A program made the position numbers and the translations under genes. From positions 1 to 64,000 of the forward strand of contig NZ_PXYK01000011.1 of NCBI RefSeq assembly GCF_003012745.1: a stretch of DNA of 64,000 nucleotides, given 5' to 3'. The notes beneath the pieces are model-generated. The model was given only the letters and a program-made list of their open reading frames with translations. It was not told the DNA's origin and did no database searches. This document shows, one piece after another, positions 35,077-43,541 of this stretch. Each line of letters begins with the position of its first letter. Position 1 is the first letter of the stretch. Source of the DNA: Kumtagia ephedrae (GTDB taxonomy: Bacteria > Pseudomonadota > Alphaproteobacteria > Rhizobiales > Rhizobiaceae).

Positions 35077-36531
35077 ATGACCAGACCCGAGACCAGCATC
35101 AAAGTCCGCCACGAGCCGATGCGCATCGCCGGCGAAAAGGTCGACGCCGACGGCGCCGTCGAGGTGCGCTATCCCTGGAACGACACGGTGGTCGGCACGG
35201 TGCCGGCCGGCGGGGCCGAGCACGCGCGCCGCGCCTTCGCCATCGCCGCCGGCTACCAGCCGAAGCTCACCCGCTACGAGCGCCAGAAAATCCTGCTCCG
35301 GACCGCCGAACTGCTGAACGCCCGCAAGGAGGAGATCTCCGACCTGGTCACGCTCGAGCTCGGCATTGCCAAGCAGGATTCGCTCTATGAGGTCGGCCGC
35401 GCCTACGACGTGTTCACGCTGGCCGGCCAGATGGCGATCCAGGACGACGGCCAGATCTTTTCCTGCGACCTCACCCCGCACGGCAAGCAGCGAAAAATCT
35501 TCACCCTGCGCGAGTCGCTGAAGGCGATCTCGGCGATCACGCCGTTCAACCACCCGCTCAACATGGTCTCGCACAAGGTGGCGCCGGCGATCGCCACCAA
35601 CAATTGCGTGGTGGTCAAGCCGACCGAGCTGACGCCGATGACGGCGCTGGTGCTGGCCGACATTCTCTACGAGGCCGGCCTGCCGCCCGAAATGCTCTCC
35701 GTCGTCACGGGCTGGCCGAAGGACATCGGCGACGAGATGATCACCAACGAGAACATCGACCTGATCACCTTCACCGGCGGCGTGCCGGTGGGCAAGCTGA
35801 TCGCCTCGAAGGCGGGCTACAAGCGCCAGGTGCTGGAACTCGGCGGCAACGACCCGCTGATCGTGCTCAACGACCTCTCCGACGACGACCTCGCCAGGGC
35901 GGCCGACCTCGCGGTCGCCGGCGCTACGAAAAACTCGGGCCAGCGCTGCACGGCGGTGAAGCGCATCCTGGTGCAGGAAAGCGTCGCCGACCGGTTCGTG
36001 CCGCTGGTGCTGGAGCGGGCGAGGAAGATTAGGTTTGGCAATCCGATGGACCCCGGGACCCAGCTCGGCACGGTGGTGCACGAGAAGGCGGCGGCGCTGT
36101 TCGAGCGCCGCGTCGAGATGGCGGCGGAGGCCGGCGCCGACATCCTCTACCATCCCGGCCGCCGCGGCGCGCTGCTGCCGCCGATCGTCGTCGACCGTGT
36201 GCCGCATTCCTCCGAGCTGGTAATGGAGGAGACCTTTGGCCCGGTCGTGCCGATCGTGCGCGCTCCCGACGACGACGAGGCGCTGATAAAACTCTCCAAC
36301 TCGACCGCCTTCGGCCTGTCGTCGGGCGTCTGCACCAACGACTTCCGGCGCATGCAGAAATACATCGCCGGCCTCCAGGTCGGCACCGTCAACATCTGGG
36401 AGGTGCCGGGTTACCGCATCGAGATGAGCCCGTTCGGCGGCATCAAGGACAGCGGCAACGGCACCAAGGAAGGCGTCATCGAGGCGATGAAATCCTACAC
36501 CAACGTCAAGACCTTCTCCCTGCCCTGGTGA
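35077..36531 (+). CDS. phnY: Phosphonoacetaldehyde dehydrogenase
   Basis: PhnY is a 484-residue NAD-dependent aldehyde dehydrogenase that oxidises phosphonoacetaldehyde to phosphonoacetate. The catalytic cysteine is C291 ([11 protein letters not shown]) and the base E254 (LELGGNDP). [14 protein letters not shown] and the C-terminal [17 protein letters not shown] complete the pattern. C291 matches the catalytic position known in the S. meliloti enzyme. The ATG at 35077 follows CCAGGAA. Together with phnW and phnA it completes the pathway. The palindrome at 34911 separates it from phnA. Confidence 0.96.
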   Translation: MTRPETSIKVRHEPMRIAGEKVDADGAVEVRYPWNDTVVGTVPAGGAEHARRAFAIAAGYQPKLTRYERQKILLRTAELLNARKEEISDLVTLELGIAKQDSLYEVGRAYDVFTLAGQMAIQDDGQIFSCDLTPHGKQRKIFTLRESLKAISAITPFNHPLNMVSHKVAPAIATNNCVVVKPTELTPMTALVLADILYEAGLPPEMLSVVTGWPKDIGDEMITNENIDLITFTGGVPVGKLIASKAGYKRQVLELGGNDPLIVLNDLSDDDLARAADLAVAGATKNSGQRCTAVKRILVQESVADRFVPLVLERARKIRFGNPMDPGTQLGTVVHEKAAALFERRVEMAAEAGADILYHPGRRGALLPPIVVDRVPHSSELVMEETFGPVVPIVRAPDDDEALIKLSNSTAFGLSSGVCTNDFRRMQKYIAGLQVGTVNIWEVPGYRIEMSPFGGIKDSGNGTKEGVIEAMKSYTNVKTFSLPW

Positions 36532-36540
36532 GCTGACCGC

Positions 36541-37659
36541 ATGCATTACGATCTCGCAGTCGTCGGTGCCGGCATCGTCGGCCTCGCCCACGCGCTCGCT
36601 GCTGCACGGCGCGGGCTGCGCGTCGTCGTCATCGACCGCGACGCGCAGGCCAACGGCGCGTCCATCCGCAATTTCGGCCTGGTGGTCGTCACCGGCCAGG
36701 CGTCCGGCACATCGCTGCGCCGCGCCCGGCGCACACGAAAGCTGTGGCTCGGCCTCGCCGATGAAGCCGGGCTGGAAATCCTCCAGCATGGAAAACTCGT
36801 CGCCGCGCAGCGGCCGGAGGTGCTGGCTCTGCTGGAAGCCTTCGCGGCTACGCCCGACGGGCAGGAATGCCGATTGCTGACGCGCGACGAGGCCGCCCGC
36901 CATCAGCCGGGCCTCGACGGCGCAAAACTGGTCGGCGGGCTCTACTCGCCGTTCGAGCTGCGCGTCGAATCGCGCGAGGTGCTGCCGAAGCTCGCGGCGT
37001 TCCTGACGGAGCGCCACGGGGTCGAGTTCCGGCGCGGCGTCGCCGTCTCCGCGGTGGCGCCGCCGGCGGTCGAGACCAGCCACGGCCCGGTGCGGGCGGA
37101 GAAGATCGTGGTGTGCCCCGGCGACGACCTCGCCACCCTCTATCCCGAGCGGATCGGCGGCTACGGCGTGCGCCGCTGCAAGCTGCAGATGCTGCGGCTC
37201 GCCGATCCGGGCTTCCGGATGCGCTCGGCGCTGGTCTCCGACCTCAGCCTGCTGCGCTACGAAGGCTATTCGGCTTTGCCCGAAGCGGCCGCGCTGCGGC
37301 GCCGGCTGACCGAGGAATGCCCCCGCGCCCTCGACAACGGCGTACACCTGATCGTGGTCCAGAGCGCCGACGGGTCGCTGGTGGTGGGCGACTCCCACCA
37401 CTACGGGCACACGCCCGACCCGTTCGCCTCCGACGAGGTCGACCGGCTGATCCTCGACGAGTTCGCCGGCCTGTTCGGCGGGGCCAGGCCGCCGGTGCTC
37501 GCCCGCTGGACCGGCACGTATGCCTCCGCCCCGGAGCATGCCGCCTTCTGCGATGCGCCGCACGCGGACGTGCGACTGGTGATGGTGACCAGCGGCACCG
37601 GCGCCAGCACCGGCTTCGCCATCGGCGAGGAGACGATCGTCGACCTGTTCGGCGCCTGA
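36541..37659 (+). CDS. Phosphonate-associated FAD-dependent oxidoreductase
   Basis: This 372-residue flavoprotein has the FAD-binding fingerprint VVGAGIVGLAHALAAARRG at residues 7-25 and a D-amino acid oxidase-like second domain. The C-terminal end MVTSGTGASTGFAIGEETI is the usual FAD contact. Members of this family (TIGR03364) occur almost only beside phosphonate genes. Recent work assigns some to oxidising N-methylated aminoethylphosphonate to phosphonoacetaldehyde, which would feed PhnY. It follows phnY by nine bases. The substrate here is inferred. Confidence 0.85.
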   Translation: MHYDLAVVGAGIVGLAHALAAARRGLRVVVIDRDAQANGASIRNFGLVVVTGQASGTSLRRARRTRKLWLGLADEAGLEILQHGKLVAAQRPEVLALLEAFAATPDGQECRLLTRDEAARHQPGLDGAKLVGGLYSPFELRVESREVLPKLAAFLTERHGVEFRRGVAVSAVAPPAVETSHGPVRAEKIVVCPGDDLATLYPERIGGYGVRRCKLQMLRLADPGFRMRSALVSDLSLLRYEGYSALPEAAALRRRLTEECPRALDNGVHLIVVQSADGSLVVGDSHHYGHTPDPFASDEVDRLILDEFAGLFGGARPPVLARWTGTYASAPEHAAFCDAPHADVRLVMVTSGTGASTGFAIGEETIVDLFGA

Positions 37660-37699
37660 TCCCTGCCGGAAGATCATTCTGCAAGGCTCGCCCCGCCGA

Positions 37700-37916
37700 T
37701 ACCCCCCAACCCTAACCCCTCCTCTCAAGGGGAGGGGGATCTTGGCGCGGTTCCGCCAGACGTGAATCGGGATTATTCCGCGCGGCATGGCGGCCGCAAG
37801 TCCCCCTCCCCCTTGAGGGGAGGGGTTAGGGTGGGGGTAACCTGCCGGCCGACGCTTCCAGAACTTCCATATGCGATCGCCCTGCCTTGAGCGGAGGGGT
37901 CAGGGGTGGGGGTAGG
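37700..37916. repeat. GC-rich palindromic intergenic repeat, copy 5, with extra arm
   Basis: The core copy spans 37700-37839, with arms ACCCTAACCCCTCCTCTC and its complement and GGCATGGCGGCCGCAAGTCC inside. A further partial arm with CATATGCGATCGCCCTGCC runs on to about 37916, echoing the outer arm of the 4746-5016 palindrome. Together they fill the gap between the FAD oxidoreductase gene and the importer genes. Confidence 0.7.
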
Positions 37917-38011
37917 TCCATGGGATTTTTTCGGGTGCGTGCGTCGCTCCAAGGCGGCGCAAACGCGTGTGACGGCGGCACGACAAATATCAGCCCAGCC
38001 TATCTCCATAT

Positions 38012-38036
38012 AGGATAAATAGATTTTACTTATCCT
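38012..38036 (+). promoter_or_regulatory. Inverted repeat AGGATAA...TTATCCT upstream of the phosphonate importer
   Basis: AGGATAA (38012-38018) and TTATCCT (38030-38036) are inverted copies across 11 AT-rich bases. A third, partial half-site TATCTCCATATAGGATA overlaps on the left. It lies 120 bases before the binding-protein start in AT-rich DNA that stands out from its surroundings, so it is a likely promoter-operator. Confidence 0.5.
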
Positions 38037-38155
38037 CCTGCCAGCCCCAAGGTTGACGCATGGACGATATCGGCCGGTGACAAGGCCGACAGCCGCAAGG
38101 CGGCTCCAGAGTCTCAGTGCATCGCAGAATGTGCCATCAAATGGGGAACCTGATC

Positions 38156-39178
38156 ATGACATCTCGCAGTTCGGCAGTGCTGGCCGCCCTGGCCGCGGCG
38201 CTTCTCTCCTCTTCCGCCTTCGCCGAGACGACGCTTACGGTCTACACCTCGGTCGAGGCCGTCGACCTCGACCGCTACAAGCAGACCTTCGAGGCCGCCA
38301 ATCCCGACATCAAGATCAACTGGGTACGCGATTCAACCGGCGTCATGACCGCCAAGCTGCTGGCGGAGAAGGACAATCCGCAGGCCGACGTGGTCTGGGG
38401 CGTGGCCGCGACCTCGCTGCTGCTGCTCAAGGGCGAGGGTATGCTCGAGCCCTACGCGCCGGCCGGCGTCGAGAAGCTCGATCCGAAATTCGTCGACCAG
38501 GCGACGCCGCCGAGCTGGGTCGGCATGGACGCCTATGTCGCGGCGCTTTGCTACAACACCGTCGAGGCCGAAAAACTCGGCCTGACGCCGCCCAAGAGCT
38601 GGGCCGACCTGACCAAGCCGGAATACAAGGGCCACGTCGTGATGCCGAACCCGAACTCGTCGGGCACCGGCTTCCTCGACGTCTCCGCCTGGCTGCAGAT
38701 CATGGGCGAGGAGGCGGCCTGGAAATACATGGACGCCCTGCACGAGAACATCGCCGCCTACACCCATTCCGGCTCCAAGCCGTGCAAGATGGCGGCCGCC
38801 GGCGAGACGGTGATCGGCGTCTCCTTCGAATTCCCGGGTGCCAAGGCCAAGCAGGGCGGCGCGCCGATCGACATCATCTTCCCGTCGGAAGGCTCCGGCT
38901 GGGAGGCCGAGGCGACCGCCATCATCGCCGGCACGGCCAATCTCGAGGCGGCCAAGAAGCTGGTCGACTGGTCGATCAGCAAGGAAGCCAACGAAATGTA
39001 CAATGTCGGCTATGCCGTGGTCGCCTATCCCGGCGTCGCCAAGCCGGTCGAGCATCTGCCGGCCGACGTGGCCGCCAAGATGATCAAGAACGACTTCGAA
39101 TGGGCCGCCAACAACCGCGCGAAAATCCTCGCCGAATGGGCGAAGCGCTACGACGGCAAGTCCGAGCCGAAGTCCTGA
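38156..39178 (+). CDS. 2-aminoethylphosphonate ABC importer, substrate-binding protein
   Basis: This 340-residue periplasmic protein has a signal peptide of about 24 residues (SRSSAVLAALAAALLSSSA, then FAE). An extracellular solute-binding domain of the iron/AEP (PhnS2, Fbp-like) family follows: TLTVYTSVEAVDLDRYKQTF and PNPNSSGTGFLDVSAWLQ are family segments. The chosen ATG at 38156 follows GGGGAA. Its neighbours are an ATPase and a double permease of the type annotated as putative 2-aminoethylphosphonate importers, and the phnWAY operon ends 1.6 kb upstream. An iron-binding role is less likely given this context. Confidence 0.88.
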   Translation: MTSRSSAVLAALAAALLSSSAFAETTLTVYTSVEAVDLDRYKQTFEAANPDIKINWVRDSTGVMTAKLLAEKDNPQADVVWGVAATSLLLLKGEGMLEPYAPAGVEKLDPKFVDQATPPSWVGMDAYVAALCYNTVEAEKLGLTPPKSWADLTKPEYKGHVVMPNPNSSGTGFLDVSAWLQIMGEEAAWKYMDALHENIAAYTHSGSKPCKMAAAGETVIGVSFEFPGAKAKQGGAPIDIIFPSEGSGWEAEATAIIAGTANLEAAKKLVDWSISKEANEMYNVGYAVVAYPGVAKPVEHLPADVAAKMIKNDFEWAANNRAKILAEWAKRYDGKSEPKS

Positions 39179-39269
39179 CCTGACCTGCCCGTCGGGCGCC
39201 GCCGCAGGCGGCGCCCGTTCCGCAAAGGACTACGGAGCACGGCTCCGCCGACCTTGATCGGGTGTGCCC

Positions 39270-40451
39270 ATGAAGCATGAGAGCATTTCGGGACGGCCCG
39301 CCGTCGCGCTTGGAGACGTCGCGATGCAGGAAGCCGCGGCAAAGCCAAAGCCCGCCTATCTGCGGATCTCCGGCCTGTGGAAGAGTTTTGGCGATTTCCT
39401 GGCGCTGCGCGACGTCTCGCTGTCGATCGCGGAAGGCGAGTTCGTCTGCTTCCTCGGGCCCTCCGGCTGCGGCAAGACCACGCTGCTGCGCGCCATCGCC
39501 GGCCTCGACCTGCAGACGCGCGGCACCATCCACCAGGCCGGCCGGGATATTTCCGGCCTGCCGCCGTCGAAGCGCGACTACGGCATCGTATTCCAGTCCT
39601 ACGCGCTGTTTCCCAACCTGACGATCGAGAGGAACGTCGCCTTCGGGCTCGAGAACAGCCGGCGCCCGCGTGCCGAGATCGACCGGCGCGTCGGCGAACT
39701 GCTCGCCTTGGTCGGCTTGTCGGGACAGGCGAAAAAATATCCGGCGCAGCTCTCCGGCGGGCAGCAGCAGCGCATCGCGCTCGCCCGCGCCATGGCGATC
39801 TCGCCCGGCCTGCTGCTGCTCGACGAGCCGCTGTCGGCGCTCGACGCCAAGGTGCGCGTACACCTGCGCCACGAGATCAAGGAGCTGCAGCGCAAGCTCG
39901 GCGTGACCACCATCATGGTGACGCACGACCAGGAGGAGGCGCTGTCGATGGCCGACCGCATCGTGGTGATGAACCACGGCGTCATCGAGCAGGTCGGCAC
40001 GCCGACCGAGATCTACCGCCATCCCGAAACGCTGTTCGTGGCCGACTTCATCGGCGAGACCAACCAGTTCCCGACGAGGATCGCCGGGCAGGGAAGGCTG
40101 GCGGTCGAAGCGACCCAGTTCCTGTGCGCGCCGCACGATTTGCCCGAGGGCAGCGATGCCATCGCCGTGATCCGTCCGGTCGACGTCATCCCGCACGGCT
40201 CCGCCGCGCACGGGTCGGGTACTGCGGAGGGCGCCGGCACGGCGGAAAACCTCGTCGACGCGACCGTGGAGGAGATGGAGTTTCTGGGTGCCTTCTGGCG
40301 CTGCCGCCTCTCCTCGCCGCGCTTCGGCAGCCGTATCCTGGTTGCCGACTTCTCGATCAACGCCGTGCGCCGGCTGGGCATCGAGACCGGCGGCGCCATG
40401 CAGGTGGAACTGCCGCGCGAGCGTGTCCTCGTCTTCCCGGGGAAAACGTGA
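39270..40451 (+). CDS. 2-aminoethylphosphonate ABC importer, ATP-binding protein
   Basis: This 393-residue ATPase has Walker A GPSGCGKTT, signature LSGGQQQRIALARAM, Walker B LLLLDEPLSALDAK and the switch histidine in MVTHDQEEAL. A C-terminal TOBE-like regulatory domain covers about residues 270-390. I chose the ATG at 39270; a GTG two codons earlier is in frame. It ends one base before the permease start. The family is the one expected for PhnT-type AEP importers. Confidence 0.9.
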   Translation: MKHESISGRPAVALGDVAMQEAAAKPKPAYLRISGLWKSFGDFLALRDVSLSIAEGEFVCFLGPSGCGKTTLLRAIAGLDLQTRGTIHQAGRDISGLPPSKRDYGIVFQSYALFPNLTIERNVAFGLENSRRPRAEIDRRVGELLALVGLSGQAKKYPAQLSGGQQQRIALARAMAISPGLLLLDEPLSALDAKVRVHLRHEIKELQRKLGVTTIMVTHDQEEALSMADRIVVMNHGVIEQVGTPTEIYRHPETLFVADFIGETNQFPTRIAGQGRLAVEATQFLCAPHDLPEGSDAIAVIRPVDVIPHGSAAHGSGTAEGAGTAENLVDATVEEMEFLGAFWRCRLSSPRFGSRILVADFSINAVRRLGIETGGAMQVELPRERVLVFPGKT

Positions 40452-40452
40452 A

Positions 40453-42462
40453 ATGAGCGTCGCAGCGCTTGCGCTTCCCGCGGGCCGGGCGCCGCGCCAG
40501 TCCATCGCGCGCGACGATCTGGTCAAGCGGGGCTTGATGGTGGCGATCTCGCTCTACCTCGTCCTGTCGCTGGCCGCGCCCCTCTACGTCATGCTGTCGA
40601 AGTCGCTTTCGACCTACCGCTTCGACCTCAAGCAGTTCGAGCTGCAGGTCAGCGACGCGACCGGCACGGTGTGGAGCGAGCCGGCGAGCGCCGAAGCGCT
40701 GAACGCCAGGCTTTCCGCCGCGACGGCGGACGATTTGCGCGCCGGCTCCGACAGCCGGCTGGCGGCAACGAAGTTCGTCGAGGATTTTTCCTTCCGCAGC
40801 CCGGTCAGATACCGCCTGCGCGGTACGGAAGAGGGCGCCCGCTGGCTGGTCGGTAGCGCTCCGGGCGGCGGCACGGCATGGCAGGAGTTCGATTCCAACA
40901 CGTTCCGGCGGGTGATGCTGCGCCCCGTGCAGTCCTATGGGCTCGACAACTTCGTCAGCTATTTCTCGACGCCGGCGCTGTCCAATTCGATCCGCAACTC
41001 GGCACTGATGGCAACGATCAGCACGGCCATCACCATCGCCGTCGCCTTCGGGCTCGCCTATGCGCTCAACCGCAGCACCATGCCGTTCAAGGGCTTTTTC
41101 CGGCTGGTGACGGCGATCCCGATCCTGGTGCCGTCGCTGCTGCCGGGCATCGCGCTGGTCTATCTGTTCGGCAATCAGGGCCTGCTCAAGGGCCTGATGA
41201 TGGGCTATTCGATCTACGGTCCGATCGGCATCGTCATCGGCTCGGTGTTCTTCACCCTGCCGCACGCCTTCCTGATCATCTCGACGGCGCTGTCGGTGGC
41301 CGATGCCCGCCACTACGAGGCCGCCGCCTCGCTGCGGGCGAGCCGCTGGCGCACCTTCTGGACGGTGACGGTGCCCGGCGCGCGCTTCGGCATCGTCTCG
41401 GCCGCGTTCGTCGTGTTCACGCTGGTCATCACCGATTTCGGCCTCCCCAAGGTGATCGGCGGCCAGTACAACATGCTCGCCGTCGACATCTACAAGCAGG
41501 TGATCGGCCAGCAGAATTTCGAGATGGGCGCGGTCGTCTCGGTCATCCTGCTCATCCCCGCCGTGCTAGCCTTCGTTGTCGACCGCATCGTCCAGCGGCG
41601 GCAGGTGGCGCTGCTCTCGGCGCGCGCCGTGCCTTATCGCCCGAAGCCGAACCGGCGCTTCGACATGCTGTGCCTCGCCTGGTGCGCATTCGTGGCGGTG
41701 TTCCTCGTCGGCATCATCGGTATCTGCCAGCTGGCCGCGCTGGTGAAGCTGTGGCCCTACGACATGAGCCTTGGCCTCAAGAACTACGCCTTCGACCTGA
41801 TGGATGGCGGCGGCTGGGCCGCCTACTGGAACTCCATCGAGATGGCGTTGCTGACGGCGGTGGTCGGCACGGTGGTCGTTTTCACCGGCGCCTACATGGT
41901 CGAGAAGACCAAAGGCTTCGCCACAGGCCGCGCGGCGTTCCATTTCCTCGCCATGCTGCCGATGGCGGTACCCGGCATGGTATTGGGGCTCGCCTACATC
42001 TTCTTCTTCAACAATCCGGCCAATCCGCTCAACCCGATCTACGGCACCATGGCCATCCTGGTGGTCTGCACGGTGACGCACTTCTACACCGTCTCGCACC
42101 TCACCGCGCTGACGGCGCTCAAGCAGATGGATGCCGAGTTCGAGCCGGTGGCCGAGTCGCTGAGGCAGCCCTTCCACCGGCTGTTCTTCAAGGTGACCGT
42201 GCCGGTCTGCCTGCCGGCCATCCTCGACATCTCGATCTACCTGTTCGTCAATGCGATGACGACGGTGTCGGCGGTGGTGTTCCTCTATTCCACGCAGACG
42301 CAGCTCGCCTCGGTCGCCGTGCTCAACATGGACGATGCCGGAGATATCGCGCCGGCGGCGGCGATGGGCATGATGATCTTCTACACCAACGTCGTGGCCC
42401 GACTCGTCCACGCGCTTTTGTCGCGCCTGCTGCTGGCGCGCTCGCAGGCCTGGCGGCGCTAA
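40453..42462 (+). CDS. 2-aminoethylphosphonate ABC importer, fused double permease
   Basis: This 669-residue protein joins two inner-membrane permease domains in one chain, so a single polypeptide can form the whole channel. Each half carries a coupling-loop EAA motif, YEAAASLRASRWRTFWTV in the first and EPVAESLRQPFHRLFFKV in the second. A long periplasmic segment (about residues 60-160) separates the first helix from the rest. The ATG at 40453 is one base after the ATPase stop. This fused layout is typical of FbpB-like and AEP importers. Confidence 0.9.
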   Translation: MSVAALALPAGRAPRQSIARDDLVKRGLMVAISLYLVLSLAAPLYVMLSKSLSTYRFDLKQFELQVSDATGTVWSEPASAEALNARLSAATADDLRAGSDSRLAATKFVEDFSFRSPVRYRLRGTEEGARWLVGSAPGGGTAWQEFDSNTFRRVMLRPVQSYGLDNFVSYFSTPALSNSIRNSALMATISTAITIAVAFGLAYALNRSTMPFKGFFRLVTAIPILVPSLLPGIALVYLFGNQGLLKGLMMGYSIYGPIGIVIGSVFFTLPHAFLIISTALSVADARHYEAAASLRASRWRTFWTVTVPGARFGIVSAAFVVFTLVITDFGLPKVIGGQYNMLAVDIYKQVIGQQNFEMGAVVSVILLIPAVLAFVVDRIVQRRQVALLSARAVPYRPKPNRRFDMLCLAWCAFVAVFLVGIIGICQLAALVKLWPYDMSLGLKNYAFDLMDGGGWAAYWNSIEMALLTAVVGTVVVFTGAYMVEKTKGFATGRAAFHFLAMLPMAVPGMVLGLAYIFFFNNPANPLNPIYGTMAILVVCTVTHFYTVSHLTALTALKQMDAEFEPVAESLRQPFHRLFFKVTVPVCLPAILDISIYLFVNAMTTVSAVVFLYSTQTQLASVAVLNMDDAGDIAPAAAMGMMIFYTNVVARLVHALLSRLLLARSQAWRR

Positions 42463-42573
42463 TTTAGCTGCCGGCCGGGTGATATCCCTGCTCACGATGA
42501 GGGGTGCTTGGCGACTGGCCTCCCCAAAGGTCGGAGCTCAAGACGGCGGACGTAGCACAAGGGCGCAGAGACG

Positions 42574-42608
42574 GGGCGAGAGCGGAATCCTCCTTTCCGC
42601 TCTCGCCC
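42574..42608. terminator. Bidirectional hairpin between convergent genes
   Basis: GGGCGAGAGCGGAA (42574-42587) and TTCCGCTCTCGCCC (42595-42608) form a perfect 14-base stem with a 7-base loop. It lies between the permease stop (42462) and the stop of the small minus-strand gene (42617), so it could terminate both. Neither side has a long U-run. Confidence 0.6.
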
Positions 42609-42616
42609 ACCCTCTG

Positions 42617-42823
42617 TCAGCGGTCCCGCGGCAGGAACAGAGAATCATAAATGACGGCGCGCAGATCCGACTCGGACATCCGCCCGGCGACAGTGCGCTG
42701 CGCGGCTGTTTGCGCCGCCTGCGTTTTGGCCGCGGCGCCTGGGTCCGGTCCGTGCAGGCTCACAGCCCGCACGAGGTGGGAGATCATCGTCATTTTTTCG
42801 GAAGAGATGTCTGCGGAGGTCAT
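42617..42823 (-). CDS. Small protein of unknown function, 68 residues
   Basis: I do not recognise this protein. The frame starts with ATG at 42823 preceded by AAAGGAGGTCTTC, a near-perfect ribosome site and one of the best in the window, which strongly supports translation. The product is hydrophilic and has no signal peptide or membrane segment. It has a central alanine- and glutamine-rich stretch (AAKTQAAQTAAQRTVAG) and ends SDLRAVIYDSLFLPRDR, and it lacks cysteines. It stands alone between the phosphonate importer and the peptide importer, with a hairpin after its stop and a long palindrome 155 bases upstream. Confidence 0.6.
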   Translation of the reverse strand: MTSADISSEKMTMISHLVRAVSLHGPDPGAAAKTQAAQTAAQRTVAGRMSESDLRAVIYDSLFLPRDR

Positions 42824-42976
42824 GAAGACCTCCTTTCTTGTCGGGGCCAGGGCACGTTACCCGCCCTCAATTGGCAGTGCCCTTGAAATATCTGCCGACG
42901 AAACGACAGTAGGCCACGGGGAGCAAGATAGCTAGGCGATCACCAGAATAAAGGTTCAAAGGGCATTCTCGGTGCC

Positions 42977-43007
42977 AAATCAAATGACGCGCTGCGCCAT
43001 TTGATTT
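42977..43007. promoter_or_regulatory. 31-bp near-palindrome, AAATCAAATG inverted
   Basis: AAATCAAATG (42977-42986) and CATTTGATTT (42998-43007) are perfect inverted copies, and the 11-base GC-rich centre is partly self-complementary too. It is 154 bases upstream of the small gene's start. Operator, attenuator or repeat element all remain possible. Confidence 0.45.
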
Positions 43008-43269
43008 TGCGCGCAACACAAAGTCGCCGGCGAGGCGCGAAGGCGGCGCCATGTTTAATTTTGAGAGGGCTCGGCCCAGCGCCCCCGCTTCCCGACTTCT
43101 CCCTCCGCGGTAATGGCCAAGGCCGAAGAGCAGTGTGGCGAGGAAGCCGCGCTGCCACACCGTTCCATCGGTCGCAAGCTGTCCTCTAGGCTCCAAAATG
43201 TGGTTTTGTGGGATTTGGAGAAGTTTCCACGCAAAACTCCCGACAATTCCCCGGTCCTCGCCGGAGTTG

Positions 43270-43287
43270 GATCACGGAAATGTGATC
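43270..43287. promoter_or_regulatory. 18-bp palindrome GATCAC...GTGATC
   Basis: GATCAC (43270-43275) and GTGATC (43282-43287) flank GGAAAT. It lies 255 bases upstream of the peptide-type binding protein gene, in its presumed regulatory region. The DeoR regulator encoded at 49120 is one candidate ligand. Confidence 0.4.
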
Positions 43288-43541
43288 GGGATTGCGCATG
43301 CTCAAAATCACGGCGGATTCATCCAGAAATTGCCTTTATCTAACAAGCTTCTCGCCCCTTTTTCGCAAAAGCCCGCCGACGGCGATCGCCCAAATAGCAG
43401 GCAATCCAACCTGCTCTGAAGGCCAGTCCAGGCGAGAAGACCTATCCCAACGTCACATTTGGGATTGTCAACTTTCGTGACGGATTTATCGTGCGGCGCG
43501 CAGAAGCCACATACGGCCGCTTTGGGAACATGGGGAACACA

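Larger units (their letters stand above)
42824..43541. other. 718-base gap without a convincing gene
   Basis: No frame has a good start, ribosome site and family match. The interval is more AT-rich than its surroundings between about 43190 and 43500. It holds the palindrome at 42977-43007, an inverted repeat around 43191-43221 (CTCCAAAAT and ATTTGGAG), the palindrome at 43270-43287 and the promoter region of the peptide importer. Confidence 0.5.

Noticed and set aside
43113-43343. 76-residue frame in the long gap before the peptide importer
   Set aside because: The frame has no ribosome site or domain and crosses a palindrome. Other short frames in the gap are no better.
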